Source: Paenibacillus silvae
GTDB taxonomy: Bacteria; Bacillota; Bacilli; Paenibacillales; Paenibacillaceae
Assembly: GCF_014639235.1 (NCBI RefSeq)
Contig: NZ_BMFU01000001.1
Coordinates: 620,001-684,000 of the forward strand
Direction of reading: 5' to 3'
Length of the DNA stretch: 64,000 bases
Shown here: positions 32,223 through 41,240 of the stretch, piece after piece
Layout of the letters: every line of letters begins with the position of its first letter
Position numbering within the stretch: the first letter of the stretch is position 1
Notes under the pieces: model-generated
Seen by the model: only the letters and a program-made list of their open reading frames with translations
Databases searched by the model: none
What the model was told of the DNA's origin: nothing
Position numbers and translations under genes: made by a program

Positions 32223-32342
32223 TTACAGCCAGAAAGATTTTGTGATGATTACGAGCAAAATAAAGAGAACGAGAATAGCGCTAGTTGAAGTCCACGCTCC
32301 ATATCCACAAACATTACCACAACCGTATCCAACATGACTCAT
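32223..32342 (-). CDS. YjcZ-family sporulation miniprotein (second copy)
   Basis: Thirty-nine residues after AAGGAGG. A Gly/Tyr/Cys/Val-rich head (SHVGYGCGNVCGYG) is followed by AWTSTSAILVLFILLVIITKSF, the same membrane anchor as in the 17905-18033 gene. Members are expressed in the forespore or mother cell during sporulation and have no known activity. Too short for a default ORF filter. Confidence 0.85.
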   Translation of the reverse strand: MSHVGYGCGNVCGYGAWTSTSAILVLFILLVIITKSFWL

Positions 32343-32608
32343 TTGATTGGCCTCCTTTGAATTTCAAGGTATGCCATAACATATGCGTTTTTTTCAGCAG
32401 TGACCGGGCGAATGTCCAAGTCTAGCCGCCCAATCCTTGGGGGTTGTACATGAGCTCTCGGTCCGAAATCCACATCATGTCTGCCTGATGCCTGCATTAA
32501 GAGTTTTCTGCCACACAAGACAAGCGCTTTGACTTGCAGCATAAAAGCCGAATCACACCTCATTCGTTCAGGTATGACACGGCTTATCGTTTTTATTAAA
32601 CTATGTAT

Positions 32609-32788
32609 CTAACCATTTCTACGTTCAATCTGATCATAGATCGCTTGCCCATCGTAGCCAGGTTCTTGTGCAATATCTTTTCCAAATAATATGAGATCGC
32701 TCATACTGGCACTATTACCACCGAGAATGCTAAAAGCCCCCAGAAGCCATAACAACGGATAAAACACAATAGAAAGCCCTTTTTTCAT
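32609..32788 (-). CDS. 59-residue single-span protein
   Basis: ATG 32788 after GGAGGG. MKKGLSIVFYPLLWLLGAFSILGG is a signal-anchor helix; the rest (SASMSDLILFGKDIAQEPGYDGQAIYDQIERRNG) is a polar, Asp/Gln-containing outside part. It could be an exported miniprotein. No family is recognised. It lies between the YjcZ gene and the methyltransferase-TPR gene, all on the minus strand. Confidence 0.5.
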   Translation of the reverse strand: MKKGLSIVFYPLLWLLGAFSILGGNSASMSDLILFGKDIAQEPGYDGQAIYDQIERRNG

Positions 32789-32898
32789 CGCGTACCCTCC
32801 TTCTTCTAAAAAGTAAACCTCTGTTAATTATACGTCAACACTTGAGCCAGGTTTCATTTTTATGGAAATAATTGAACAATCCGGTTCTGAACTGAGCG

Positions 32899-34452
32899 TC
32901 ACTCCAGACTGTTCAAAAGGACTACAGCATCCTGATGGTTCGGGTCTAACTCAACCACACGAAGAGCATAGCTAAGCGCTTCCTGTTCCAGTTCAAGCTC
33001 ATAACAGCACACAGCCAGTTCATATAAATGTGTTACTTTATGTTCATCGGAAATAGCTGTGAGTGATTCCTCCAGAAAAGGCTTTGCATCTTCATACATA
33101 AACATCTCCATAAACAACTGGCCTGTTATCAAGGCAAGCTGCGCCTGATTCTCCATTCTATAATAAGCGGACCACATCTGCCTGATCCCCGATAGAAGGT
33201 CAGACATTTCCTCCTCACTTGCATCTGGCAACAGATATGTAAACCGAGGATAAGCATGCATCAGAAATTCGGCATCGTACCCGCCCAGGCGCCAGAAGGG
33301 CAGTAGCTGCTTCAGCTCCATCTGATGAACCTTGGAGTCGCTCCACTCCTTGAGACTGAAAAAATCATCTGGACCGAATCGCTCCACAAAGCGATGATAA
33401 GCCAGCCTTGTGTTCACATAACTGTTCGGTTCCTCCAGCATCAAAATCATACCTGCGTTCAGATCCTTATAATGATGGGCCGTAAAATAAGCTTCAGCGC
33501 CTTGCTGTTCAAGCACATATTGGATTGCATGATAATTGGCTGACAACGAGAAGCTGCCATGCAGCGCAAATTCGGGCGGCTCCGCATATTTCCAGTAATC
33601 CAGCCGATGATCCCCCTTATCTGCCGTAATCAGCATGTAGCCTGACCGGGACAGCTTGCCCAGGCGTTCGAGACAGCTCAGACCCGCATTCGGAAGCAAA
33701 ATGTGCGAATCCTCCAGTTCAGCCCGATACAGGGCGATCAGTTCGGAGTATGGATCGCTGTTCGAACTATACCCGGGGGCAGCACGATAGGTATAATGTA
33801 ATGACATCTGTTCCAGCATCTCGGCAGGCTCTTGTGTATTTACATCTTGCGGGAGCTCCACAAGCAGATCACACTCAAATACCTGCCCCTCCCCAATATA
33901 GATCAGCTCCTGCGGAATACTGTCAAAAAAATAATTGGCAATGAGCAGCAGCGGCTGCTGCAAATCCCCCTGCCTTATGGTCATTCCCGACACAACCAGA
34001 TTCAATTCCTTTTCCTGCATCGCATCAAAGCATGCAAAATCCAGCAGTCCCTGAGCTATATAAGCCTGCATGGAGGGATGTTCTCTCCAGCCCATTACAT
34101 TTTCCATAGCCAGGTCTGTCATGACATACCGAAAAACCGGCAGCTCAATCCCTGCAAAATCTTTCAGTGCACATAGCTTGTATAATACCTGATGCGCTAA
34201 ACGTCCCGATCCAGCACCAAGCTCAACAATGGTGATCGTCTCGTGCTGTACACCTCTGGCAGCCAAATCCTGCAAAAACGCAAAAATCATCTCCGCATAC
34301 GCCGTTGCAATGAACGGGTTGCTCGTAATATACTGCGGTACCTGGCTGCCCTCCCAGGCCTGCAAACCCTTGTGTTCGTAGTACGCTCTCTGCCAATCCC
34401 AAATTGGTGCCTCACTAAAACGGTAGCGTTGGCTCTCTTTTTCTATGCTCAC
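32899..34452 (-). CDS. MidA/NDUFAF7-type SAM methyltransferase with C-terminal TPR
   Basis: GTG start at 34452; 517 residues. Residues about 60-320 resemble the SAM-dependent methyltransferases of the MidA/NDUFAF7 (DUF185) group: motif I ITIVELGAGSGRLAHQVL, then FRYVMTDLAMEN, a later NYFFDSIPQELI and a central HGSFSLSANYHAIQYVLEQQG. Residues about 440-517 form tetratricopeptide-like helices (EMFMYEDAKPFLEESL, LYELAVCCYELELEQEALSYALRVVELDPNHQDAV). MidA members methylate arginine on a protein partner; TPRs would recruit it. The target is unknown, and the combination is uncommon. No operon partner downstream except small sporulation-type genes. Confidence 0.7.
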   Translation of the reverse strand: MSIEKESQRYRFSEAPIWDWQRAYYEHKGLQAWEGSQVPQYITSNPFIATAYAEMIFAFLQDLAARGVQHETITIVELGAGSGRLAHQVLYKLCALKDFAGIELPVFRYVMTDLAMENVMGWREHPSMQAYIAQGLLDFACFDAMQEKELNLVVSGMTIRQGDLQQPLLLIANYFFDSIPQELIYIGEGQVFECDLLVELPQDVNTQEPAEMLEQMSLHYTYRAAPGYSSNSDPYSELIALYRAELEDSHILLPNAGLSCLERLGKLSRSGYMLITADKGDHRLDYWKYAEPPEFALHGSFSLSANYHAIQYVLEQQGAEAYFTAHHYKDLNAGMILMLEEPNSYVNTRLAYHRFVERFGPDDFFSLKEWSDSKVHQMELKQLLPFWRLGGYDAEFLMHAYPRFTYLLPDASEEEMSDLLSGIRQMWSAYYRMENQAQLALITGQLFMEMFMYEDAKPFLEESLTAISDEHKVTHLYELAVCCYELELEQEALSYALRVVELDPNHQDAVVLLNSLE

Positions 34453-34604
34453 TTGTATTAAACCTGCTTTCTATGTATATATTCAAAATATGACCTATGT
34501 CATCCGTTGCAAAAATATCATTATAGCATACTTCCTTTTCAGTACTTCCTATAAATATTGCCCCGGAAGAAGGACTGCATTCATGATTTCTAAAGCACAA
34601 AAAA

Positions 34605-34629
34605 AGTCTGCTTAATAGATAAGCAGACT
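34605..34629 (-). terminator. Terminator of the beta-rich secreted-type gene
   Basis: On the minus strand AGTCTGCTTA pairs with TAAGCAGACT and is followed by seven T. Confidence 0.85.
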
Positions 34630-34655
34630 CAAATCTCTTAATAGCCAATTCCATC

Positions 34656-35078
34656 TTAGTCAGAGTACAGGGACCCTTCAAAGTTCTCAGGGCCAACACG
34701 GATTGTACCCAGCAAGTTAGAGCTGATAAAAGCAGTATACGTCAGCTGAGGTGTAATTGGCGGGTCAAAGTCACTGGCCGAGAATGTAATTACTTGCGGT
34801 GCCAATACACTCAAGCTGAATGTAGACGTAGCCGAATAGATGACCGGATCGGTTGACAGCGTTCCTCTTACAACAGTAATCGTAATGCCTACAAGAGCTA
34901 ATGGCAGCTGTACTGTTACGGTTCCTGTAAACTGAACACGCGGGTTAGCACCGATATTATCGGTGATCAGACCAATCTGACCAAACAATTGCGGGGTGTT
35001 AATCACAAGAATCGGAATTGCAATGGAGTTCGCCAAGCTCGCATTCTGCGACGTTCTTGCGTCAATAAATTGACTCAT
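34656..35078 (-). CDS. Beta-rich hydrophobic protein, spore-surface-like
   Basis: One hundred and forty residues after AGGAGGTAG. Lacks a signal peptide. It consists of alternating strands rich in Thr/Val/Ile/Phe/Pro (IPILVINTPQLFGQIGL, RVQFTGTVTVQLPLALVGITITVVRGT, STFSLSVLAPQVITFSASDFDPPITPQLTYTAFISS). The composition recalls the C-terminal trimerising jelly-roll domains of collagen-like spore (exosporium) proteins of Bacillales, here without a collagen region. That resemblance is tentative. Short acidic end (FEGSLYSD). It has its own terminator. Confidence 0.5.
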   Translation of the reverse strand: MSQFIDARTSQNASLANSIAIPILVINTPQLFGQIGLITDNIGANPRVQFTGTVTVQLPLALVGITITVVRGTLSTDPVIYSATSTFSLSVLAPQVITFSASDFDPPITPQLTYTAFISSNLLGTIRVGPENFEGSLYSD

Positions 35079-35336
35079 GAAATCTACCTCCTATGTGTTG
35101 GGATAAGATAGTATATGTGAGAATTGTATTCTGGCATGGACATACATACCCTTAGTTAAAAAAAGTCAGATGACTATAAAAGTTAAGCCATTCATTTACA
35201 CGTAAACGGAGAGGTCAGAAAAAACCTGGGCATAACAGCAATAGGAAGGTTATTCTGTCATTGGAGTAGATAGTTTAAACTTGAAATGCACAAGATCCCT
35301 CTATAACCTATGAAATTTCCACTATGAAAACAGAAA
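35079..35336. other. Intergenic region
   Basis: About 260 bases between the beta-rich gene and the tRNA pair. It holds the terminator of the upstream tRNA (35337-35361 at its edge) and the promoter region of the gene ending at 34656. No other feature is seen. Confidence 0.35.
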
Positions 35337-35361
35337 AAAACCCTTGCAACGCAAGGGTTTT
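35337..35361 (-). terminator. Terminator after the tRNA pair
   Basis: On the minus strand AAAACCCTTGC pairs with GCAAGGGTTTT and continues in T. Confidence 0.85.
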
Positions 35362-35367
35362 GAAATA

Positions 35368-35441
35368 TGGGCCCTACAGGACTCGAACCTGTGACCAATC
35401 GGTTATGAGCCGACCGCTCTAACCAACTGAGCTAAGGGCCC
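35368..35441 (-). tRNA. tRNA with anticodon CAU, probably tRNA-Ile2 (lysidine)
   Basis: Seventy-four bases. Acceptor GGGCCCT/AGGGCCC, D stem GCTC/GAGC, anticodon loop CTCATAA (CAU), T arm ACAGG/CCTGT. The acceptor and anticodon stem (GTCGG/CCGAT) resemble the isoleucine AUA-reading tRNA-Ile2 of Bacillus and E. coli more than elongator Met; annotation software would call it tRNA-Met. CAU of tRNA-Ile2 is converted to lysidine by TilS. CCA is not encoded. Confidence 0.85.
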
Positions 35442-35500
35442 TAGACAAAATAATATATAACAGTGCAGATGATGGCTGTGAATCATCCAGTAAAGCTATA

Positions 35501-35574
<74 letters not shown>

Positions 35575-35643
35575 TCGTTAAGAATAATAAACAGCGACTT
35601 AATTAATATACACCATTAATACATTATTAGTCAAGGGGTAATC

Positions 35644-35808
35644 TCAGGGAATAAATCGCACACCGTAACGGCCTTTGCGTGAACGGTATACTTCGACTTC
35701 TTCGGGCTCGTTATGACCATAAATCCAGCCATCCTGCTCCAGTCTTTTTGCCAGGCAGCCTGCCTGAAATTTAGTTGTGTACAGCTTGCCAAAATATACC
35801 CATCTCAT
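35644..35808 (-). CDS. 54-residue protein of unknown function
   Basis: ATG 35808 with AAGGAC upstream; a longer start at 35835 is open but lacks a ribosome binding site. MRWVYFGKLYTTKFQAGCLAKRLEQDGWIYGHNEPEEVEVYRSRKGRYGVRFIP is short enough to read as one small alpha/beta unit: strand, helix, then two strands, as in small phage-type or DUF proteins with a binding groove. It sits just before the tRNA pair on the same strand. The function is unknown. Confidence 0.5.
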   Translation of the reverse strand: MRWVYFGKLYTTKFQAGCLAKRLEQDGWIYGHNEPEEVEVYRSRKGRYGVRFIP

Positions 35809-35869
35809 GCTGCTCGTCCTTTCCAATGGCATCATATATTGCTGTTAATTGTAGAATGCCCCTTTTTCG

Positions 35870-35908
35870 TAAAAATAGCCGCCAGAGATTAATAAATCTC
35901 CGGCGGCT
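35870..35908 (-). terminator. Terminator of the ABC/substrate-binding operon
   Basis: On the minus strand AGCCGCC..AGATT pairs with AATCT..GGCGGCT and is followed by ATTTTTAC. It lies about 70 bases after the substrate-binding gene. Confidence 0.8.
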
Positions 35909-35975
35909 GTTTAGTAATAAAGATTTCACGCTACATTATATGTTTACCCCGGATATAAACGAGAGCAAACATAAC

Positions 35976-37427
35976 TTATTGGAAGGACGCTTTAGGGTCC
36001 TTCTTCAACTTTTCAAGCATTTCGTTGCCTTTCGCTGCCCATTCTGCCAGTGCTTCTTTTGGCGTCTTTTTGTTTTCTAAAACCTGATTAAAGTATTCCA
36101 TACCTTTGTCGCTTACCTGCCATAAGTTAGGCATCTTTTGATACAGCTTGTCGAGGTTGGTATTGGTTGGCGGTACCGGCTTCAATGTGTAGAATGCCTG
36201 AATATTATAGTCCAGACCATCTTTCGGCTTGATAAAGCTCTTCCGGGATACCATCTCGTAGCTGCTGCGTGCCTTGATCTTCGCCCAATCCTCACTGTTC
36301 ATATACTTGATCAGTTCCCAGGCATCATCCGGATTCTGAGCCGAGCTATTGATCGCCATCAAATTACTCAAGTAGATGTTGCCGCCAATTTCAGGCGCTT
36401 CCGGATGAACCGGTGGTGTTACGACGTCCCATTCCACTTTGGTGAAATCCTTCATTTTATCTGCATTTTTGTTTGCATCAATCAGTTGATTAATATAGCT
36501 GTAATCGCCGATCGCCATCGCCGTCTTGCCACTCAGGAACAAGTCGCCCTGCATAGGATTGTAGCGCCCTTCTGTCTGTTGATCCTGCTGCTCGTCACCT
36601 TTCGGAATGACTTTATCAAGCGCCAGCTTACTGATCGTGCTCCATACCTTCTCCCACTGCGGAGAGTCCACCGTCATCTTTTCTGCTTTATCGTCAAATA
36701 TCTTCAACTGCAGCGAGTTGTAGTATTGTGCCATGGAGTAATACGAAGAACCGCCTTGATAGGTGGAAAATGCCAATCCGAAGACATGATCCTTTCCTTC
36801 CCCTTTTGTAAGGCGTCTGGCCAGATTAAAGATATCATCCCACGTCATATTATCCGTTGGCGGTTCAACACCTGCTTTTTCAAACAGCCCTTTGTTGTAA
36901 TACAGCGCCGAGGAAGAGAATGTAGGTGTCAATGCATAGATGTTCTGGTCACCCAGATCCTTGATTCCCTCAAGCACACTTGGCACAATATCGCTGGTGT
37001 CAAACTTGTCTTCCTGCATCAACGGATCAAGCTGTTTAACCATATTTTCCTGAATTAATGATTTTACTGTAGAGGTATCAGCAATGACAACATCAACCGG
37101 ATTATCTCCAGTCATAATTTTTTTCAAACTCTCCAGCGTATCCGGGACTTCTTGCTGCTCTTCCGAATTTCCATAGCCATACATGCTGCCCTGATCGACA
37201 GCCGGTACGATTTCGACTGTAACATTGCCATGTGTAAGCTCAAAAGCATCCGTGAATTGCTGACGGAAATAGCTGTCATCCTGTCCTCCCCACAGTGTAG
37301 CTACACGCAGCACACGCTGCTCGTTATCTTTACTCTCACTGGCTGTACATCCCGCAATTAAAGGCAATGCCAACGTTGCCGTTGCCATAATAGCCAGCAC
37401 ACGTTTTCCCCACAACCTGTTCTTCAT
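35976..37427 (-). CDS. Family 1 extracellular solute-binding lipoprotein
   Basis: Four hundred and eighty-three residues with a lipobox at residues 24-27 (LIAGC, Cys27 lipidated). The mature part is a type II periplasmic-binding fold of the sugar-binding kind: VLRVATLWGG at the start, VDVVIADTSTVKSLIQENMVKQLDPLM, TPTFSSSALYYNKGLFEKAGVEPP, TWDDIFNLARRLT, GKTAMAIGDYSYINQL and NPDDAWELIKYM. Such proteins normally serve carbohydrate importers with MalFG-type permeases, yet here it is the last gene of an operon of exporter-like ATPases and an FtsX-type permease. The partner in that setting is unclear; it could act as a sensor or feed another importer. Confidence 0.85.
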   Translation of the reverse strand: MKNRLWGKRVLAIMATATLALPLIAGCTASESKDNEQRVLRVATLWGGQDDSYFRQQFTDAFELTHGNVTVEIVPAVDQGSMYGYGNSEEQQEVPDTLESLKKIMTGDNPVDVVIADTSTVKSLIQENMVKQLDPLMQEDKFDTSDIVPSVLEGIKDLGDQNIYALTPTFSSSALYYNKGLFEKAGVEPPTDNMTWDDIFNLARRLTKGEGKDHVFGLAFSTYQGGSSYYSMAQYYNSLQLKIFDDKAEKMTVDSPQWEKVWSTISKLALDKVIPKGDEQQDQQTEGRYNPMQGDLFLSGKTAMAIGDYSYINQLIDANKNADKMKDFTKVEWDVVTPPVHPEAPEIGGNIYLSNLMAINSSAQNPDDAWELIKYMNSEDWAKIKARSSYEMVSRKSFIKPKDGLDYNIQAFYTLKPVPPTNTNLDKLYQKMPNLWQVSDKGMEYFNQVLENKKTPKEALAEWAAKGNEMLEKLKKDPKASFQ

Positions 37428-37449
37428 CTCACAATTTCCCCCTCATTTA

Positions 37450-38313
37450 TTATCTTGGCGGTGTAATGACAATCCGTTCACCATCAAACTCCAACGTTGC
37501 CCGGCTGTCAATCGACAAAGCTTCCAGATACTCTTTAGGCACCTGAAGCCGCCCTGCGCGATCAATAATGACAAAGGCTTCATGAACGTCAGGTGCCCCT
37601 GCCTCAGACAGGCCTTGTTCATCGTCAAGATTCGGATTCCGCTTCACAAATTCGGTGCTTGTCAGGCCGTCCCGAATTGCAACAATGCGGTCCACTTTGC
37701 CCGCCAGTGTCAAATCATGGGTAACGATAACAATCGTTACCCCCAGTTCCTTGTTCATTTTGCGGAAAATATTCATGATCGTATCACATGTCTCGGAATC
37801 CACCGAGCCTGTCGGTTCGTCTGCCAGTAGAATTTTGGGCCGATTAGACAAGGAGATGGCAATGGCTACACGCTGCTGCTCCCCTCCTGACAACTGATGC
37901 AGCTTGTTATGCATCCGATCCTTCAGACCAACCCATTCCAGCAGCTGCATCGCATACGCACGATCACGCTTGCCTCCCAGAATCATCGGTGTCTCTACAT
38001 TCTCCAGCGCTGTGAGATAGGGCAGCAGGTTACGCCCATTGTTCTGCCAGATGAATCCGACCGTGTGACGTTTATACTCGACCAGTTGAGCATCCGTCAT
38101 TTTGAGCAGGTCCCAGTCACCTACAACGGCTGTGCCGGCAGTAGGACGATCCAGACCGCCCAGAATGTTAAGCAGAGTTGATTTGCCGCTGCCGCTGTTG
38201 CCGATAATCGCCATCATCTCTCCTTGATTGACAGTCAAGTTAAGGCCTTGAAGGGCAACGACTTCCACATCGCTGGATTTAAAAATTTTGACAAGTCCCT
38301 CGCATTGGATCAC
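37450..38313 (-). CDS. ABC ATPase with C-terminal AbrB-like domain
   Basis: Two hundred and eighty-seven residues. Residues 1-230 are a LolD/MacB-type ATPase: Walker A GNSGSGKST (38-46), Q loop IWQNNGRNL, signature LSGGEQQRV, Walker B ILLADEPTGS, switch His IVTHDL. After a linker (RNPNLDDEQGLSEAG), residues about 246-287 read AFVIIDRAGRLQVPKEYLEALSIDSRATLEFDGERIVI, the swapped-hairpin fold of AbrB/SpoVT DNA-binding proteins. The fusion is unusual: the extra domain could dimerise the ATPase or bind DNA. It partners the FtsX-type permease at 38316 and lies three bases downstream of it. Confidence 0.85.
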   Translation of the reverse strand: MIQCEGLVKIFKSSDVEVVALQGLNLTVNQGEMMAIIGNSGSGKSTLLNILGGLDRPTAGTAVVGDWDLLKMTDAQLVEYKRHTVGFIWQNNGRNLLPYLTALENVETPMILGGKRDRAYAMQLLEWVGLKDRMHNKLHQLSGGEQQRVAIAISLSNRPKILLADEPTGSVDSETCDTIMNIFRKMNKELGVTIVIVTHDLTLAGKVDRIVAIRDGLTSTEFVKRNPNLDDEQGLSEAGAPDVHEAFVIIDRAGRLQVPKEYLEALSIDSRATLEFDGERIVITPPR

Positions 38314-38315
38314 GT

Positions 38316-41240
38316 TTACCTCTCCTCTCCCATTTTGACCGCCTGATGCACTCTCAGCCTGCGAATCTGCCAGAGTAGCATGGACGCTCCAATAATCAGC
38401 ATGACCACGGTTACGCCGTAGAGCTGAAGCATATCCTGCTGTTCAAAGACGATGCGGAATGGCGGTACCTGTGCGGACACATTATCTGTCGTTTGCAGGA
38501 ATGGCAGGAAGAGCCTGCTGGAAACCTGACCAATACCGATTCCCAGCAGGATCGAAAGACCCGCCGTGAACACCTGCTCCAGCAGCAACATGCCGCTAAG
38601 CTGTGCCCTCGACAGCCCCATGGCCCGCAGCACACCGAACTGCACCACACGTCCCGAAAGGTTAAAGAACCAGTAGAGCACATACCCGATTAACGAGATA
38701 ATTACAGACACCAGGAAGCCCAGACTCAGGATACCGAACACTCCCCCCCTTGAAGGATGTTTCCCCTGAGTAACCAGTTCTGTTCGCACATCACGAACAG
38801 ATGACAGCTCAATCCCCTCTGCCGCAAGCTTCTCCATTAATGGAGCCACTTTGGCGTCCGGTTTCATTTTCAACCATACCTCATAAGGCATTAAAGGCAC
38901 CTGATCATATATATAATCCAGATTGGCCACGAAGAACGGCATCTGATCCGGGTATTGTGAAGGCCAGTATGGAATGATACCAAACACAACAAATTCGATC
39001 GCTTGACCTTGAATCCCCATAGAAACCATATCTCCGGTTTTAAGCTTGAATTTGTCTGCAAATTTCGAAGAGATGAGCACAGCCCCCTCATACTTTCCGA
39101 GTAAATCCAGATACTTGTACGGATGGGCAGGGAACAGATCGTTTCGGAACCAGGCTACCTTGGCAAAATCAACATTATCAATACCGACTAACATCCCCTG
39201 ACCGCCAGATTTACCCGAAACAATGATATTCCCCTTCGTTTGCAGTACACGCGCGGCATACTCTACGCCTTGCAGCTTGCGAAACACTTCAAATGGAGGC
39301 TCGGAGTAAATAATTTTGGTTGGTTGTGATGAACCACCACCGGCACCGCCGCCCGGCGCTCCGCCACCACCATTTCCTCCTCCGGCACCGCCATTAGCTC
39401 CGCCACCACTTCCGCCTCCGCCTTGCTGACCGCCACCTGATCCTCCGCCCTGTCCTGAACCTCCAGGCTTAATCTCCGGCGTTCCTTCCCATACCGTTTG
39501 CATAATAACATCCGAACCGTAACGGTACAGTGTACGCTCTGTCGAATTCAAATCAATGGTGCGGGCCGCGGCCGAGTTATACACCCCAAGACCGAGTGTC
39601 AGCACCAGCAGAATCATCAGCGGGTAGTAGGATGAAGAGGAACGGGACAACTGTGTCAATGTCAGATACAACGGGACTGGAAGCAGCTTGCGTCCGATGA
39701 ATTGAATCAGCTTCAGAATCCAAGGGAACAAACGCAGGAAAAACAATCCCAGTGCAAAGATGGCAAGCGCAGGTACGAAGAACAGAAACGGCTGTACCTG
39801 TAACTGATCTGTGGTCATGCCTGTCTGGAACGTCAGCATCTGACGTTCATAGAACAGATAATAGCCGTATCCCGCCAATCCCAGCAGTCCGACATCGAGG
39901 AACCAGCGCTGCCACAGCGGCGCACGGTCTGTGCGAGCCTGACGCCGCTTCGCGGATACAATCGTCGCCCGTGCGTAAGTGATTGCTGGAATCAGAGATG
40001 CAATGATGGCAACAAGTACAGCTGCCACTCCAAGCAGCACTGCCTCCTTGGATACACCGATCGGAATGGATTTCCGATCGACAAAAGAGAGGAAGCCGCT
40101 TGCAGAACCAATGCTTTTTGCCATGAACCACCCGAGAAACGGTCCAACCACCAGCGCTATGGCACCCAGAAAGATGCCTTCCAACAGATACAGCGAGAAG
40201 ATTTGACGAGCTGAGGCTCCGCGGCTGCGAAGCACCGCAATGTCACTCTCCTGCTTCTGCAGCGATTGTCTTGCATTCATTGCGATAAAATAAAAGACCA
40301 TTGCAATCATCGGCGCAGCCAAGGTAAACAGCATCGTCTGCAGCTGCAGACTCTGACTGCGGAACTGCTTGAGCAGATCACCGAACGTAATATCCACTTT
40401 GGTATCCTTCAACCGTTGATACAGATCAATATCCAGCCTTTCCAGCATCGAGCTGAGACCAGACAGCTGGCTGGTTTGAACGTCTTTCAGGTCAAAGGCA
40501 TAATACCAACGCGAGTTTTGAAGCGGAACGCCCTTCTCCTTGAGTAATACGTCATTAAAAACCGTATCATTCACATAAAGCCCGTTCATCATGCCATCGA
40601 ACCCTTGTACCCAGTAAGGACTGTTTACATCGTCCGCTTTGAATGAACCTGTAATTTTGATACGAAGTGTGATGTCAAGACCACTGTATATCGGATACTC
40701 CAGAATATCGCCAACATGAAGATCATTCCGGTACATTCCTTCTTCCAGCATCACGGCCTCGATAATGTCGTCCTTGACCTGATTTCCGGGTTTTACACCG
40801 GCAGAGTAATTCACCTGTGCATCCAGTCCGCTCATCGTTGCCAGTGTCATGCTCCGTACCCGGCTTGCATCCACTTTGGTTGGGTCTTCAGGACTGACCT
40901 CGGTACTGCGAATGGATCTTGTATTCACATACGTACGGAATGGAAAGCCAATGTCACGGGCAACATCCTCGCGAATATAGCGATCGACCTCATCCAGGCC
41001 TCTTAAATCTGTCTTTGCACCCCCAGGTGCCTGATAGCTCATCAGCAATGATCCTGCTGGCAAACCCTCACTGTTATCCTGCAGTGTCTGCGCGACAACC
41101 CGTTTCAGTGCACCATCGGCATACATCGGAATACTGACGGTGAACGCTACCGCCACAATCAAGCCGATTAGTGTACTGAAGGTCATCCAGCGTGTGTTCC
41201 ACATTTTGCGGAACAGCAGCCGAAGCAATGGCAGCCCCAT
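38316..41240 (-). CDS. Large FtsX-type ABC permease with a Gly-rich insert
   Basis: Nine hundred and seventy-four residues with two FtsX-type halves. The first half has an initial helix (LIGLIVAVAFTVSIPMYA), a large extracytoplasmic domain (about 45-290) and three helices (ETLFTLAAPMIAMVFYFIAM; IFLGAIALVVGPFLGWF; AVLLGVAAVLVAIIASLIPA). The second half repeats this order. Between them, around residues 580-640, lies a 45-residue run almost only of Gly, Ser, Asn and Ala, presumably a flexible linker in the outside domain. MacB-like permeases export peptides or antibiotics or act mechanically on lipoproteins. It overlaps the upstream adaptor gene by one base. Confidence 0.85.
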   Translation of the reverse strand: MGLPLLRLLFRKMWNTRWMTFSTLIGLIVAVAFTVSIPMYADGALKRVVAQTLQDNSEGLPAGSLLMSYQAPGGAKTDLRGLDEVDRYIREDVARDIGFPFRTYVNTRSIRSTEVSPEDPTKVDASRVRSMTLATMSGLDAQVNYSAGVKPGNQVKDDIIEAVMLEEGMYRNDLHVGDILEYPIYSGLDITLRIKITGSFKADDVNSPYWVQGFDGMMNGLYVNDTVFNDVLLKEKGVPLQNSRWYYAFDLKDVQTSQLSGLSSMLERLDIDLYQRLKDTKVDITFGDLLKQFRSQSLQLQTMLFTLAAPMIAMVFYFIAMNARQSLQKQESDIAVLRSRGASARQIFSLYLLEGIFLGAIALVVGPFLGWFMAKSIGSASGFLSFVDRKSIPIGVSKEAVLLGVAAVLVAIIASLIPAITYARATIVSAKRRQARTDRAPLWQRWFLDVGLLGLAGYGYYLFYERQMLTFQTGMTTDQLQVQPFLFFVPALAIFALGLFFLRLFPWILKLIQFIGRKLLPVPLYLTLTQLSRSSSSYYPLMILLVLTLGLGVYNSAAARTIDLNSTERTLYRYGSDVIMQTVWEGTPEIKPGGSGQGGGSGGGQQGGGGSGGGANGGAGGGNGGGGAPGGGAGGGSSQPTKIIYSEPPFEVFRKLQGVEYAARVLQTKGNIIVSGKSGGQGMLVGIDNVDFAKVAWFRNDLFPAHPYKYLDLLGKYEGAVLISSKFADKFKLKTGDMVSMGIQGQAIEFVVFGIIPYWPSQYPDQMPFFVANLDYIYDQVPLMPYEVWLKMKPDAKVAPLMEKLAAEGIELSSVRDVRTELVTQGKHPSRGGVFGILSLGFLVSVIISLIGYVLYWFFNLSGRVVQFGVLRAMGLSRAQLSGMLLLEQVFTAGLSILLGIGIGQVSSRLFLPFLQTTDNVSAQVPPFRIVFEQQDMLQLYGVTVVMLIIGASMLLWQIRRLRVHQAVKMGEER

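Noticed and set aside
32339..32563. Minus-strand 74-codon frame upstream of the YjcZ gene
   Set aside because: It overlaps the ribosome binding site and start of the YjcZ gene and shows no coherent domain.
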